A DNA stretch of 21,559 bases from a virus. The stretch spans positions 1 to 21,559 of the IMG/VR virus record IMGVR_UViG_3300044638_006561; one strand, written 5' to 3'. The notes beneath the pieces were generated by a model. That model was not told the DNA's origin and searched no databases. It saw only the letters and a program-made list of their open reading frames with translations. This document shows, piece by piece, positions 1-8,940 of the stretch (within the stretch, counting starts at the first letter, position 1; each line of letters starts with the position of its first letter). The position numbers and the translations under genes were made by a program.

Positions 1-3000
1 AATCCTTGGTCTAGAATAACTTTCTTGGTAATGTATCGTGCAACTCCGTTACCACCTGAAGATGATGTTTCACCACCAACGGTGATTGTTGCACCAGTTC
101 CTGGTGACGAGTTGGCATCAGCAACAGTAATCGTAGGTGTCGTTGCATAACCAGAACCACCATTCGTGATATAGATGTTTCTAATTACGCCACCAACCAC
201 ATTGGCCGTGGCAGTTGCACCAGAACCAAATCCATTGGCAGAAGTAACAGTTACGGATGTCGTATTAACATTGTAACCAGAACCACCATTGGCAACTGTA
301 ATTATACTGTTAGATAATTCTAGATTATTAATGTTCCAACCAATTGTATAGACACCCAATCCATCATCTGAAATCATAGGTGATACAGCGTCATCAACAG
401 TAGACATTACTGCGTATAAAGAGAATGATGTATTGGAGTTGGCAACAAGAACACGCTCACCAAGTCCATCATTCAAATAGATGTCATCATACATTGGTGT
501 ACCAAATTTACCAGGATTAACTCCCTCTATTGGTGCAGCCGTCTTGGTTGAGTTTAATGTTGCACCATACGAGTAACTAAGTGTGGTACTACCTGGTACA
601 AAATCGGATGTAGAAATATTAAATGCATCAACTACAACATTCGTATTGGCTGCTGATGAAATATTTGTATTGATTGTATTTGGACTGAGGTAGTATGAAA
701 TATCTTGTTCAGTCAGTTTACGATATGGTAAACGATTTGGTACAACAAACTGTAATGTTGGTTGAGTACCGACTGAGAACACACAACGGTCAATCGTAAA
801 CATCATAGATTCGTTTTGGTCAGCAGTCCATGTTTGTGAGTTCTGAGATACAAACAAAGAACCAACATAAGGTGCTGCATTAATCTTTGTGATTGTTGCA
901 GGTGTTGGGTCAGTTGGTAGATTTTTAACAGAAGATGCTAATGCTGTATCTCCGTTTTCTGCCGTGTAAATGGTGTATTCATTTGATGAAGGACATTTAA
1001 CAATCAATGAATATAGTTTGTTTGATTCCAAATATACAGGTGCTGGGAATTTAAACACAGTATATGTGGTAGGATCCAAATAATGTGGATTATTGGATAC
1101 ATTAATATTCTCTGCTGTCAATGTCACCTGTGAATTATCTAGTGTTTCACCGTTTGGATAACCATTGAGTGTACCTACGATAGACAAAGTAACTGGTGCA
1201 TACTGACTTGCTTTGGTCTTAAAGAATATTTTAACAGAGTCAACAAAACATCCATTTGGATAATTTTCTTTGTTGATAATAAATGTTTGTGCTACAGGAT
1301 CCCATACAGTTGTATAGGTGTAAGAAGTTATGTTTGTTCTTTCATTTGTTTGTGTGAAAGTATTCTTAGCAGAATCAATTGACGAAGCATAGTTTACACC
1401 TTGTTTGGTCTGTTGTAAACCAGAAGCATAGAATGTTGCCTCTGCAAATGTTTGAGCAGATTCAATGTTACCACCTACTGAATCATCAATTCTAAATGTT
1501 CTTTGACCTGTATGGAATATACCACCAGGTACTGCAAAGATTCCAGAAAGCATACCTGTTTCGTTTGTTTTCATGGTGCCAATGGAGTAGATATCACTAT
1601 TTGCTGTTGTGATTGCAGAACTCAAATTAGCTAACTTGGTTGTGCCATTGTATGCAGAGATGGTTGCTGACTGTCCAATGCCTGTACCATTAATAATATA
1701 GATTGTATTACCTGTATAATAATTGGTTGTGCTTGAAGCAGTTGCACCTAATGTAATTGATGTTGTTGTATTTGCATTAACAACTTGACCAGAATTATGT
1801 GTGAATGATAAAATTGTTCCACTTGCAGTCGTTGTTTGATACTGGCCACCAGCATTAAACTGTGCATTTTGAATTGCTGTACCGGTGGTAAATGTTTGAC
1901 CGACAATATCACCTACAACATATAAACGCCATTTTGTGGTATCATCTGTGTAATGATAATAAGAAACAACTTTGGCCGCTGGTGTAAAATTACTACCAAC
2001 AAGGTAACCAAGAATGTCACCATCTTTAAATGATCCAGTAACATTAGTTAATTCTAATACGTTTGGCTTACGAATGTATTTGTTAACAGGAACATTATCA
2101 AAATAAGCATTGACATCAGTATTAACAGTCAAACCATAAGTGTTGAAGAACAAGAACTGTGAACGAATATATGGTAGAATACTTACATCAGTAATGAATC
2201 CAGCAGTTTCAACATAACTTGAATTGAGTTTATCATAGTAACCTAAAACAGTTTGTTGTTGTTGTGTTGTGTATGTTGTAACTTGATTAACACGCCAGTT
2301 ACGACCAGCTGAAATTACATTGTCTGTTGATGTAGCAACAGTTGTTTTCCAATCACCCACTTGTAACACATTGACTTGGTCACTAGCACGATATACTTGT
2401 AAATTTGGATCAACAATTAATAAATCAGGAGACCTTTCAGTATCAACCCAATTGTCCATTGGAGGACTTAATGTAACTGTACCAGAGTTTAAAGATACTG
2501 AAAATGGATTTAGATTAACCACACGAGAAGCAATTCGTTGTGTCACCACATTTGCTGTCGTGTATGGTAATGTAAAGAAGTTTGAACTAGAACTCTTGGA
2601 GATATTATATCCAAGATTGTTTGCACTCGTAGAATCCAATTGACCCATGTTATAGACCAATGATAACGATTGCAATGGGAAGTTCTGAACATTCTGTGAT
2701 GCAGTCATCTGATGAATTCTACGGTTTACTGTCACCAAATAATCAGTTGTTGCTGTATCAGAAGCTGCATAGCTTGAGAAGTCATCAACTAGAATACCAT
2801 TTTTAAAACGATTCAATCCGTTACCATCAGGAATCTGTAGTGATGATGCACCTTTTTCTAATAGATTAAGAGCTGTGTAGTATTCAATATTGTTTACTCG
2901 GCTCTCTAAACTAGAAATGTCACGCATCAACCAACGTTTATGTTTAACTCGTTCAATGGATAAACTTGGTAATACACCTACTTCTTCACCAGGAATATAT

Positions 3001-5882
3001 GCGGTGTATGGGTCATGATAAAGGTTTGCAATGACCAAAGAACCATCAGGTTCAATTGGTGAAATTGGATTTACCGAAGGTGTGCCTTGCACAATTTCAA
3101 ATGAACGGTCTTTACTTAATACCAATTTATCAAAACGGCCAAGATAGAAACCATAATCAGATTCATATTCAGTCAAGTCAACTGGAATATATGCGCCTGC
3201 GGCACCTGATCCAGAACTTGATGTGCGAATTGTAAATGAACTCTGAGCATTAATCAATGATGGTCTAAAGTCCAAAGAATCTCTTAACTGATAATAGTTA
3301 CCACTAGAAGCCATGTAAGATGGAATCTCAGCATAGTTCTCTGGCGAAGATGATACTGGTGACAAATAAGACATGACAGAATAATATCCGTCACCACCAG
3401 TTGTTGAATAGTAATCTAATATAACTAATAAATTACCATCAATTTGAGGTTGGCCTACACCCAACGTAATAGAAGCAAAATCATAGTATGAATCTCGTTG
3501 ACCGTTGTCAAATGTGAATCGATTGGTTACATCATAAATTGAATTAGTCAACATGGCATCTGTTGCAGCTGTGCCAGGAGATTTTGTGTCGATAATCTTA
3601 ACGATACGCTTGGCATCGGTGATATACAATTTTTGTGGTTGACCTGGTGTTACAACACCAGCATTGGCAATATAAACTTGACCTTCTGTTAAGTCAACAT
3701 TAGTATATGTTGCAACTGTTGTGCCTGTAAGATTTACACCAGAAGTATTGCCTTCAACTAAATTTTTGGCTTTCAATACAAATGATGTATCGTTACCATT
3801 GCTGACAAAAGCCTTCGCAATAATGGTGGCAGTGAAAGCACCCAAATCGGATGTTGGTGTTGTAAATGTAGCAGTACCACCCGAACCAGTAATAGAACAG
3901 GTTCTACTACCGATACCCCACGGTAATGTTTGACCTACAGTTAAACCACTTGAAAGAGGATTGGTTACAATAATTTGAAAGTTTTGTGCAATGGCATCTT
4001 GTGATAAAGTTCCTGTGCCAAGAAAACGAATCGTTGCGGCTGGTGCAGAACCAAATGTTAATGCAGCCGTAATATTACCACCAGATACGGTGAAAGAAAC
4101 ATTTCGGAACACCTGTGTGGTTGTATATGATGAATTGTTTGCATATGAAACAAATGGGTTACCGATTGTAAACAGTAATTCTGGTGCATTTGGATTTTGT
4201 AATACAACATCACCCGTTGCAACATTGTTTACTTTGTTTGAATTATCAATTGTAGCATTGGCAGTTACAGTATAAGGTGCGCCTGCCGTAGATCCAATCA
4301 TTGTTTCAAAGTCGGTAGTATCAAAACGAAGTGTGAATACCGAGTTGTTGGCCAATGTTGTGGTAAATGGTCGGTCAACATAGGCAACCTTAGCAGCTGC
4401 ATCATATGTTGTGATTGTTCTAAAATCACCAGCAGAAGTACCTGTATCAATACTGACTGTTACTCCAGTGTAAGCATTTGCCACATTTGAAAACTGATTG
4501 GTACTAGGCAATCTTATGTAACTATTGTTTGCGTTGACTGGTGCAATTTGTGAAACGTTGGCTGATAGTGTTTGATTTTGAATATTGTAAACATAGGCTT
4601 TATAAATGTAAGCTGCACCATTGGATGTATTTGATGTGCTAGAGTAAATTAGATTACGAATATAACCTGTTGCAGCCTTAGTAGAGTTGTAAGAATTTGC
4701 ATTGGTTAATACAATATTATCTTTACTTACAGTATGAAAATCAATTTGTGGTGAAGTTGTTACATCAAACACACCATTGGCAGAGTTGACAAAGAAGTAA
4801 TTACCATAATCTACAAATGCTGGATTGTTTGTAACTGTTGATTCTGTTCTTGCTCGGTCATTGGTTAAAACTACATCAGATGAATTTTCTAAACGATAAC
4901 CACGGACATAGGCAATACCTTTTGAAATACCCATGTCATATTTTGCTGAATTGATTGTGTTGGCTTTAGGTGTCAATGTATAATCATTAACAATAAAGTC
5001 ACCATTGGTGTCATTGGTGCGTTTGGCAAAGTAATCATCAATCACCGAGTAAACGGTGCTGTCTACTTGTTTAACAATAGAGCCATCTACTAGACGAACC
5101 AGTTCAATAAAGTTGTCATCATCACCGAGACCAAGAGTTCGTGTTTGTAAGTCTAAAGAAATTTTATATCGGTCAGCACCTGGTGCCTGATAGTTTGTGG
5201 CATTAAATGCTGGATCCAACAATGAAGAATCATCAACAGAATCTACAATGGTTTCAGATCCATTTAAACCTACACGCAATGATGGAATTGAACTATATTT
5301 GGAAAGAATGATAGTTTGTTCACCGGCAACCACAAAGTTACCATCAACATAAAAGATACCTTGTGAAATGGAAGCAACAGAAGAAAGGCCTGTGGCTGGA
5401 TTACCTGTTGAAGCGGTAATTATTGTACCAGTTAGATTTGAACCGTTTAGAAATACGGTGTCACCAGAAACAAATTTATTACCTGAAATATAACTTACAA
5501 CGAGAGTGGGTGGATCACCTACACCACCTGCAGTTGTTGTTGATTCTGCTGTTACAACAACTTTGGCTACAACTGAACCATCAGCCGACCGAACAACACC
5601 ATTATCAAAGCTTTCAGCTAAAATAGTGGCACCAGAATTGTCAGTAGAATTTAATTTTAAATAATAAACATTTTGATTGACAGTAACTTTACCACCAGAA
5701 ATAGGTGTGTTCTGTGCAAAGATTGCATCTGCAAAACTGGTGATTTGATTTTGAAGAATTGTTTGTGATTGTGTTAATTCACGAGCTTGAACTGCAAATC
5801 CTGGTTTAAAAAGAATGCGGTGAAAATTCTTGTTAGGATCGAAATCATCAAAATAAGGATCTACGTTAAAATTAAGTGCCAT
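1..5882 (-). CDS. Giant DUF4815-type baseplate/tail structural protein (3' end outside the window)
   Basis: The frame is open from an ATG at 5880-5882 to the left edge: 1960 codons without a stop, C-terminus missing. The N-terminus carries the DUF4815 signature of marine T4-like virion proteins: an acidic start (NFNVDPYFDDFDPNKN), then LFKPGFAVQARELTQSQ at about residues 23-39. The rest is Asn/Thr/Ser-rich predicted beta-structure. At about residues 1520-1660 a WDPVAQTF motif opens a jelly-roll-like stretch of the kind seen in fibre and adhesin proteins. Near the visible end lie two GGSGY motifs of a module shared with three neighbours. A GGAAAG ribosome-binding site about 6 nt upstream supports the start. 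It is last in the visible baseplate operon, 12 nt after gp8, where T4 carries genes 9-12. A peripheral baseplate or host-contact role is inferred. The family's exact position in the virion is not something I can establish here. Confidence 0.87.
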   Translation of the reverse strand, partial: MALNFNVDPYFDDFDPNKNFHRILFKPGFAVQARELTQSQTILQNQITSFADAIFAQNTPISGGKVTVNQNVYYLKLNSTDNSGATILAESFDNGVVRSADGSVVAKVVVTAESTTTAGGVGDPPTLVVSYISGNKFVSGDTVFLNGSNLTGTIITASTGNPATGLSSVASISQGIFYVDGNFVVAGEQTIILSKYSSIPSLRVGLNGSETIVDSVDDSSLLDPAFNATNYQAPGADRYKISLDLQTRTLGLGDDDNFIELVRLVDGSIVKQVDSTVYSVIDDYFAKRTNDTNGDFIVNDYTLTPKANTINSAKYDMGISKGIAYVRGYRLENSSDVVLTNDRARTESTVTNNPAFVDYGNYFFVNSANGVFDVTTSPQIDFHTVSKDNIVLTNANSYNSTKAATGYIRNLIYSSTSNTSNGAAYIYKAYVYNIQNQTLSANVSQIAPVNANNSYIRLPSTNQFSNVANAYTGVTVSIDTGTSAGDFRTITTYDAAAKVAYVDRPFTTTLANNSVFTLRFDTTDFETMIGSTAGAPYTVTANATIDNSNKVNNVATGDVVLQNPNAPELLFTIGNPFVSYANNSSYTTTQVFRNVSFTVSGGNITAALTFGSAPAATIRFLGTGTLSQDAIAQNFQIIVTNPLSSGLTVGQTLPWGIGSRTCSITGSGGTATFTTPTSDLGAFTATIIAKAFVSNGNDTSFVLKAKNLVEGNTSGVNLTGTTVATYTNVDLTEGQVYIANAGVVTPGQPQKLYITDAKRIVKIIDTKSPGTAATDAMLTNSIYDVTNRFTFDNGQRDSYYDFASITLGVGQPQIDGNLLVILDYYSTTGGDGYYSVMSYLSPVSSSPENYAEIPSYMASSGNYYQLRDSLDFRPSLINAQSSFTIRTSSSGSGAAGAYIPVDLTEYESDYGFYLGRFDKLVLSKDRSFEIVQGTPSVNPISPIEPDGSLVIANLYHDPYTAYIPGEEVGVLPSLSIERVKHKRWLMRDISSLESRVNNIEYYTALNLLEKGASSLQIPDGNGLNRFKNGILVDDFSSYAASDTATTDYLVTVNRRIHQMTASQNVQNFPLQSLSLVYNMGQLDSTSANNLGYNISKSSSSNFFTLPYTTANVVTQRIASRVVNLNPFSVSLNSGTVTLSPPMDNWVDTERSPDLLIVDPNLQVYRASDQVNVLQVGDWKTTVATSTDNVISAGRNWRVNQVTTYTTQQQQTVLGYYDKLNSSYVETAGFITDVSILPYIRSQFLFFNTYGLTVNTDVNAYFDNVPVNKYIRKPNVLELTNVTGSFKDGDILGYLVGSNFTPAAKVVSYYHYTDDTTKWRLYVVGDIVGQTFTTGTAIQNAQFNAGGQYQTTTASGTILSFTHNSGQVVNANTTTSITLGATASSTTNYYTGNTIYIINGTGIGQSATISAYNGTTKLANLSSAITTANSDIYSIGTMKTNETGMLSGIFAVPGGIFHTGQRTFRIDDSVGGNIESAQTFAEATFYASGLQQTKQGVNYASSIDSAKNTFTQTNERTNITSYTYTTVWDPVAQTFIINKENYPNGCFVDSVKIFFKTKASQYAPVTLSIVGTLNGYPNGETLDNSQVTLTAENINVSNNPHYLDPTTYTVFKFPAPVYLESNKLYSLIVKCPSSNEYTIYTAENGDTALASSVKNLPTDPTPATITKINAAPYVGSLFVSQNSQTWTADQNESMMFTIDRCVFSVGTQPTLQFVVPNRLPYRKLTEQDISYYLSPNTINTNISSAANTNVVVDAFNISTSDFVPGSTTLSYSYGATLNSTKTAAPIEGVNPGKFGTPMYDDIYLNDGLGERVLVANSNTSFSLYAVMSTVDDAVSPMISDDGLGVYTIGWNINNLELSNSIITVANGGSGYNVNTTSVTVTSANGFGSGATATANVVGGVIRNIYITNGGSGYATTPTITVADANSSPGTGATITVGGETSSSGGNGVARYITKKVILDQG
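72..302 (-). repeat. GxGY beta module in the DUF4815 protein (two copies)
   Basis: The encoded peptide has two tandem units of the form NGGSGY-x(3-6)-(P/S)-x-V/I-x-V, separated by a GSGATATA segment and a short VxGVIRNIYI strand. The same pattern occurs in gp8, the gp7-type protein and gp6 in this window. The similarity is at protein level; the DNA copies have diverged. Boundaries are approximate. Confidence 0.7.
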
Positions 5883-5894
5883 TTTTTCTTTCCA

Positions 5895-7286
5895 TTAAAA
5901 GCTTAACACAATACGAAATTGTTCTGTTCCATCAGGACTTCTTGCAATACCTTCTCTATTCTCTATGTAGGCCATGTATCCAGAGTATATAATAAAGTTT
6001 GGATTTTCTGTTGTTAGGAGGGTTCGCACTGCAGTACCAACTACACCACTAGCGTCCTGAATTACCGCTTGATTGTTTACTGGTGTTCCAGTTATATTTA
6101 TGGCTTTTACTATATTATTTAATGAATCAAAGCTCACAACTTTAGCAGAAAAAGTTGCAGTGGCTAGACTAGAACCTTGATAAATTGTTTGTCCTGTATT
6201 GTAATTTCCTGTACCAGGAGAAACAAAGAGTTTGGTGGTTACATCATAGATTGCACCATTTGCATACGAAATTGGTGTGGTTGATATTGACTGTTGTGAA
6301 ACAGGATCAACTAATAAACCAATCTGACGATAGGTCATATCTGTAGGTATCAATCCATTTTCACTCTCAATAAACTCTGGTGCCACCATTATATGGTTAC
6401 ATCCTAGTTCAGAAATAGGATCAAAACCATGTCCACCAACAGGAGAGGCTGGTGCTTCAGCAATTGCCACCACATTAGGTGTTGAGAAACCAGGTAAAAC
6501 ATTAATTATGGCTTCTGCATAGGTGTAACCTGTACCCGTGTTAGCCATTGTAACATCATACAAATAACCAGCAGCATTGATAACTGGTGTGCCGTTTGCA
6601 AACTGTCCGTCACCACTAATTGTAATTGTTGCACCACCAGGAGTATAACCTCGACCAACAGTTGTGATATTAACCACGTCAATTGAACCTTCGGCCGCAA
6701 AAGTTGATACAGGATTTGGTACTTCTTCAATTGGTACTGGCATCCAATTAACATCAAAGAACTTTTGTTTGAGACCAGCATCTAAGGAATACATAAACTT
6801 CCATTTATATCCGTCAGCCGTTTTAATTAAAAATGAGTTGTCAAAAGTACCTGGTAAAAACTGTGGTTCTACTGTAGATTGGCTTCCATTATTGTTCCAT
6901 AAACATTTAAATATTTGGTCAAATCGATTACGAACATAGAATCGGCTAATAATTATATTATCTGAATCTACAGCCAACATATCTTCGGTGTCTTGATAAT
7001 AATCATAAACTGTACCTGAATCCCAATCAATACGAGGAATCACAGGAGAAATATCGGACGATGTAATTAATTTGGCTGCAATGATATCTTTAAAAATATC
7101 TTTGATTGACCTTTGGTCTTGTGTTGGAACAGGAGGATTAGCTTCATCAGGCCATGGAGTTACACGACCAATAAAAGCATATAGACTACTTGGATTACCA
7201 TCTGTTGGAGAATAGTAGTATTGTAATACCTCGTAGATTTTACTACCTGATAGTAATTGTGCTTGTGTATTTGCTATTGTTGCCAT
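5895..7286 (-). CDS. gp8: Baseplate wedge subunit gp8
   Basis: This 463-residue homologue of T4 gp8 (334 residues) forms a dimer in each T4 baseplate wedge and links gp7 and gp10. Visible T4-like landmarks, in order, are an N-terminal helix followed by YAFIGRVTPWPDE (about 36-48), VIPRIDW (82-88), DGYKWKFMYSLDAG (158-171), YRQIGLLVDP (319-328), and the C-terminal signature YMAYIENREGI followed by TEQFRIVLSF. The last matches the T4 gp8 ending (MIYMENR...EEINILFTF). About 130 extra residues lie in two insertions: a GxGY module at about 201-282, and a second beta segment at about 345-425 (GQTIYQGSSLATATFSAKV). The gene starts 13 nt after the fibre-like gene and precedes the DUF4815 gene. The family assignment is firm; the function of the insertions is unknown. 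Confidence 0.93.
   Translation of the reverse strand: MATIANTQAQLLSGSKIYEVLQYYYSPTDGNPSSLYAFIGRVTPWPDEANPPVPTQDQRSIKDIFKDIIAAKLITSSDISPVIPRIDWDSGTVYDYYQDTEDMLAVDSDNIIISRFYVRNRFDQIFKCLWNNNGSQSTVEPQFLPGTFDNSFLIKTADGYKWKFMYSLDAGLKQKFFDVNWMPVPIEEVPNPVSTFAAEGSIDVVNITTVGRGYTPGGATITISGDGQFANGTPVINAAGYLYDVTMANTGTGYTYAEAIINVLPGFSTPNVVAIAEAPASPVGGHGFDPISELGCNHIMVAPEFIESENGLIPTDMTYRQIGLLVDPVSQQSISTTPISYANGAIYDVTTKLFVSPGTGNYNTGQTIYQGSSLATATFSAKVVSFDSLNNIVKAINITGTPVNNQAVIQDASGVVGTAVRTLLTTENPNFIIYSGYMAYIENREGIARSPDGTEQFRIVLSF
6441..6686 (-). repeat. GxGY beta module inserted in gp8
   Basis: It encodes about residues 201-282 of gp8: IDVVNITTVGRGYTPGG, then ITISGDG, a YLYDVTMANTGTGYTYA strand pair, and a return to gp8-like sequence. 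T4 gp8 has no equivalent at this point, so this reads as an inserted domain. Its closest relatives in the window are in the gp6 and gp7-type proteins. Confidence 0.72.
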
Positions 7287-7299
7287 ATTCTATTCTCTA

Positions 7300-8937
7300 C
7301 TAAGCTGATTGGACTGCTACAAATGTATTTGCTAAATCACCATCAATACTGAAGTATCTTAGGTATGCAGAACTAGTTGAAGCCATCGTAAATGTGGTGG
7401 AATTTTCACTTGAATTAGTTGCTGAACATCCATGTGTAATGGTTCTAGTTGAACCACTCGTATTGATTAACCAAACTTCAACCACTTTACCAGCAACAAA
7501 ATTTGTAAGTGTAAATGTTAAGTCAGCTGCTAGGTTAGCTTTGATAATTACATCTGTTGAAAAATCAATTGTAATTGCAGTTTGATTGCCAGCAGGTACT
7601 CTAGGTGAATAAATGAAACCTTTTTGTGGATTAATTGTACCAAGGAACTCAGCTGCATCTGCATTAAACGAAGCGATTTCTTGTAGTGTGTTTGAACCTA
7701 CAGCAGTATTCCAAAACTCAATACGAGTACCACGATTAGTATCACTAAAATTTTCTGCTGCCACAAAATCAATCTTGGCTGGACTAGATGATGGGAATTG
7801 TGTACCTGTATATCCGTTACCCACAATACGCATTAACACATCATTGTTTGCTGTAGCGGCAGGTGCTGCGGCTGAACCACGACCCATACGACCAGATAAT
7901 AGTGGGTATGTGTTTTGGCCAAAACTATCTAATACAACACGAGTTACAGAGTTTGCTTTGCCGGTAATATGCAACATATAGTTTGTATTAGATGGTGCAG
8001 CTACGGCAAAGTCATCACTTGCGGTAATGTTAATGAGTGCAGAGTTGGAACTAAATGTTGAATTGTTTACTGAAATACCACCAAAAGTTTTTACATTACC
8101 TGTAATTGTTAGGTCACCAGCAAATGTACCTGTTGTATTGGCTAAAGCATTGTTAGCTTTATCAAAAGCTGCCCACGCATGATTGTTTGCTGTAGTAATA
8201 TTAGTATTTTGTGTGAGATTGACACCTTGAATAATACTAATCGCTGTGTTCTGGTCTATATTAACCGTTTCAATAGAATTTAATCTAGTGTTTTGAGTAA
8301 CATCAACACCTTGTGTAATAATAGTATTAGCATTAATTGTTACTACATTTGGTGCGGCTGTATTTTGTGTTGTGCCATCAGCAAACTTGATAGGCATCTT
8401 TAAAGATAGTCCCACACCATCTTCAATTCTTGCAACTTCGTTTGCTTGTTTGTGAGCACCAGTAAAGAAAACTAAATCAGTATTTGCAACTGCCGTACCA
8501 ATCCATAAATTGCCTTGTTTCTCACCAGATGTACCGTGCATATACAAATAACCATCATTATTGGGTAGGTCAAATAAAGGATCAGCATCCATGTTTGAAC
8601 CTTGAACACCTACATCCAAATAATTATTTGCATTATCACCATCATCAGATGTGATTACAATGTCACCAGAACCTTTTGAATTAATGTTCTGAAAGTTAAC
8701 TTGTGAAAAGATTGCAGTATTACTAATAAATTGTGCTACAGAATTAGGAAGTAAAAGACCTGTATTTGCAGTACCAACATTCAAAATGTTATTGGCATAT
8801 AATCCTTGAGCCAAGACTGTGGTAGAAAACTGTGAAGTTGTATTGGTGGTCTTATCTACCACCACAAATACTGTGTTGGCGTTATTAGCCGATAACTGTG
8901 ATAAAACTGGTAGTTCTGATATCTTGACTGACGGCAT
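7300..8937 (-). CDS. Tail fibre-like virion protein
   Basis: This 545-residue protein has the layout of an accessory tail fibre. A short N-terminal KISELP motif (residues 5-10) is typical of phage fibre or baseplate-attachment ends. A beta-rich stretch follows (SGDIVITSDDGD, then DGYLYMHG, LWIGTA, LVFFTGAH; about 90-162) of a type common in marine phage fibres, then KFADGTTQNT (184-193). Residues 211-249 form a 14-residue repeat likely to be a coiled coil, followed by a Gly/Ser-rich beta shaft and a C-terminal beta domain (about 465-545) with VVEVWLINTSGSTRTI. It lies between the gp7-type and gp8 genes, where T4 has no gene, with 3 nt upstream and 13 nt downstream. No enzymatic motif is visible. 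A trimeric fibre or spike on the wedge is inferred; the receptor is unknown. Confidence 0.7.
   Translation of the reverse strand: MPSVKISELPVLSQLSANNANTVFVVVDKTTNTTSQFSTTVLAQGLYANNILNVGTANTGLLLPNSVAQFISNTAIFSQVNFQNINSKGSGDIVITSDDGDNANNYLDVGVQGSNMDADPLFDLPNNDGYLYMHGTSGEKQGNLWIGTAVANTDLVFFTGAHKQANEVARIEDGVGLSLKMPIKFADGTTQNTAAPNVVTINANTIITQGVDVTQNTRLNSIETVNIDQNTAISIIQGVNLTQNTNITTANNHAWAAFDKANNALANTTGTFAGDLTITGNVKTFGGISVNNSTFSSNSALINITASDDFAVAAPSNTNYMLHITGKANSVTRVVLDSFGQNTYPLLSGRMGRGSAAAPAATANNDVLMRIVGNGYTGTQFPSSSPAKIDFVAAENFSDTNRGTRIEFWNTAVGSNTLQEIASFNADAAEFLGTINPQKGFIYSPRVPAGNQTAITIDFSTDVIIKANLAADLTFTLTNFVAGKVVEVWLINTSGSTRTITHGCSATNSSENSTTFTMASTSSAYLRYFSIDGDLANTFVAVQSA
8191..8307 (-). repeat. 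14-residue coiled-coil-type repeat in the fibre-like protein
   Basis: The peptide repeats V-(D/N)-(V/I/L)-(T/D)-Q-N-T-x-(L/I)-x-x-I about three times with a 14-residue period, equal to two heptads: VDVTQNTRLNSI, VNIDQNTAISII, VNLTQNTNITTA. Hydrophobic residues fall at heptad-compatible positions. The QNT core is polar, as in many trimeric phage fibre coiled coils. Confidence 0.65.
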
Positions 8938-8940
8938 TTC

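Noticed and set aside
6095-6102. A second CATAAATA octamer on the minus strand, inside gp8, which could drive the DUF4815 gene.
   Set aside because: It lies within coding sequence about 210 nt before the next gene. A few such octamers are expected by chance in DNA this AT-rich.
2320-8000. Plus-strand open frames opposite the minus-strand genes (for example 2320-2643, 3721-3933, 3991-4275, 5423-5626, 7613-7981).
   Set aside because: All lie antisense within long minus-strand genes with clear homology or continuous frames, lack ribosome-binding sites, and encode low-complexity peptides that mirror the opposite strand.
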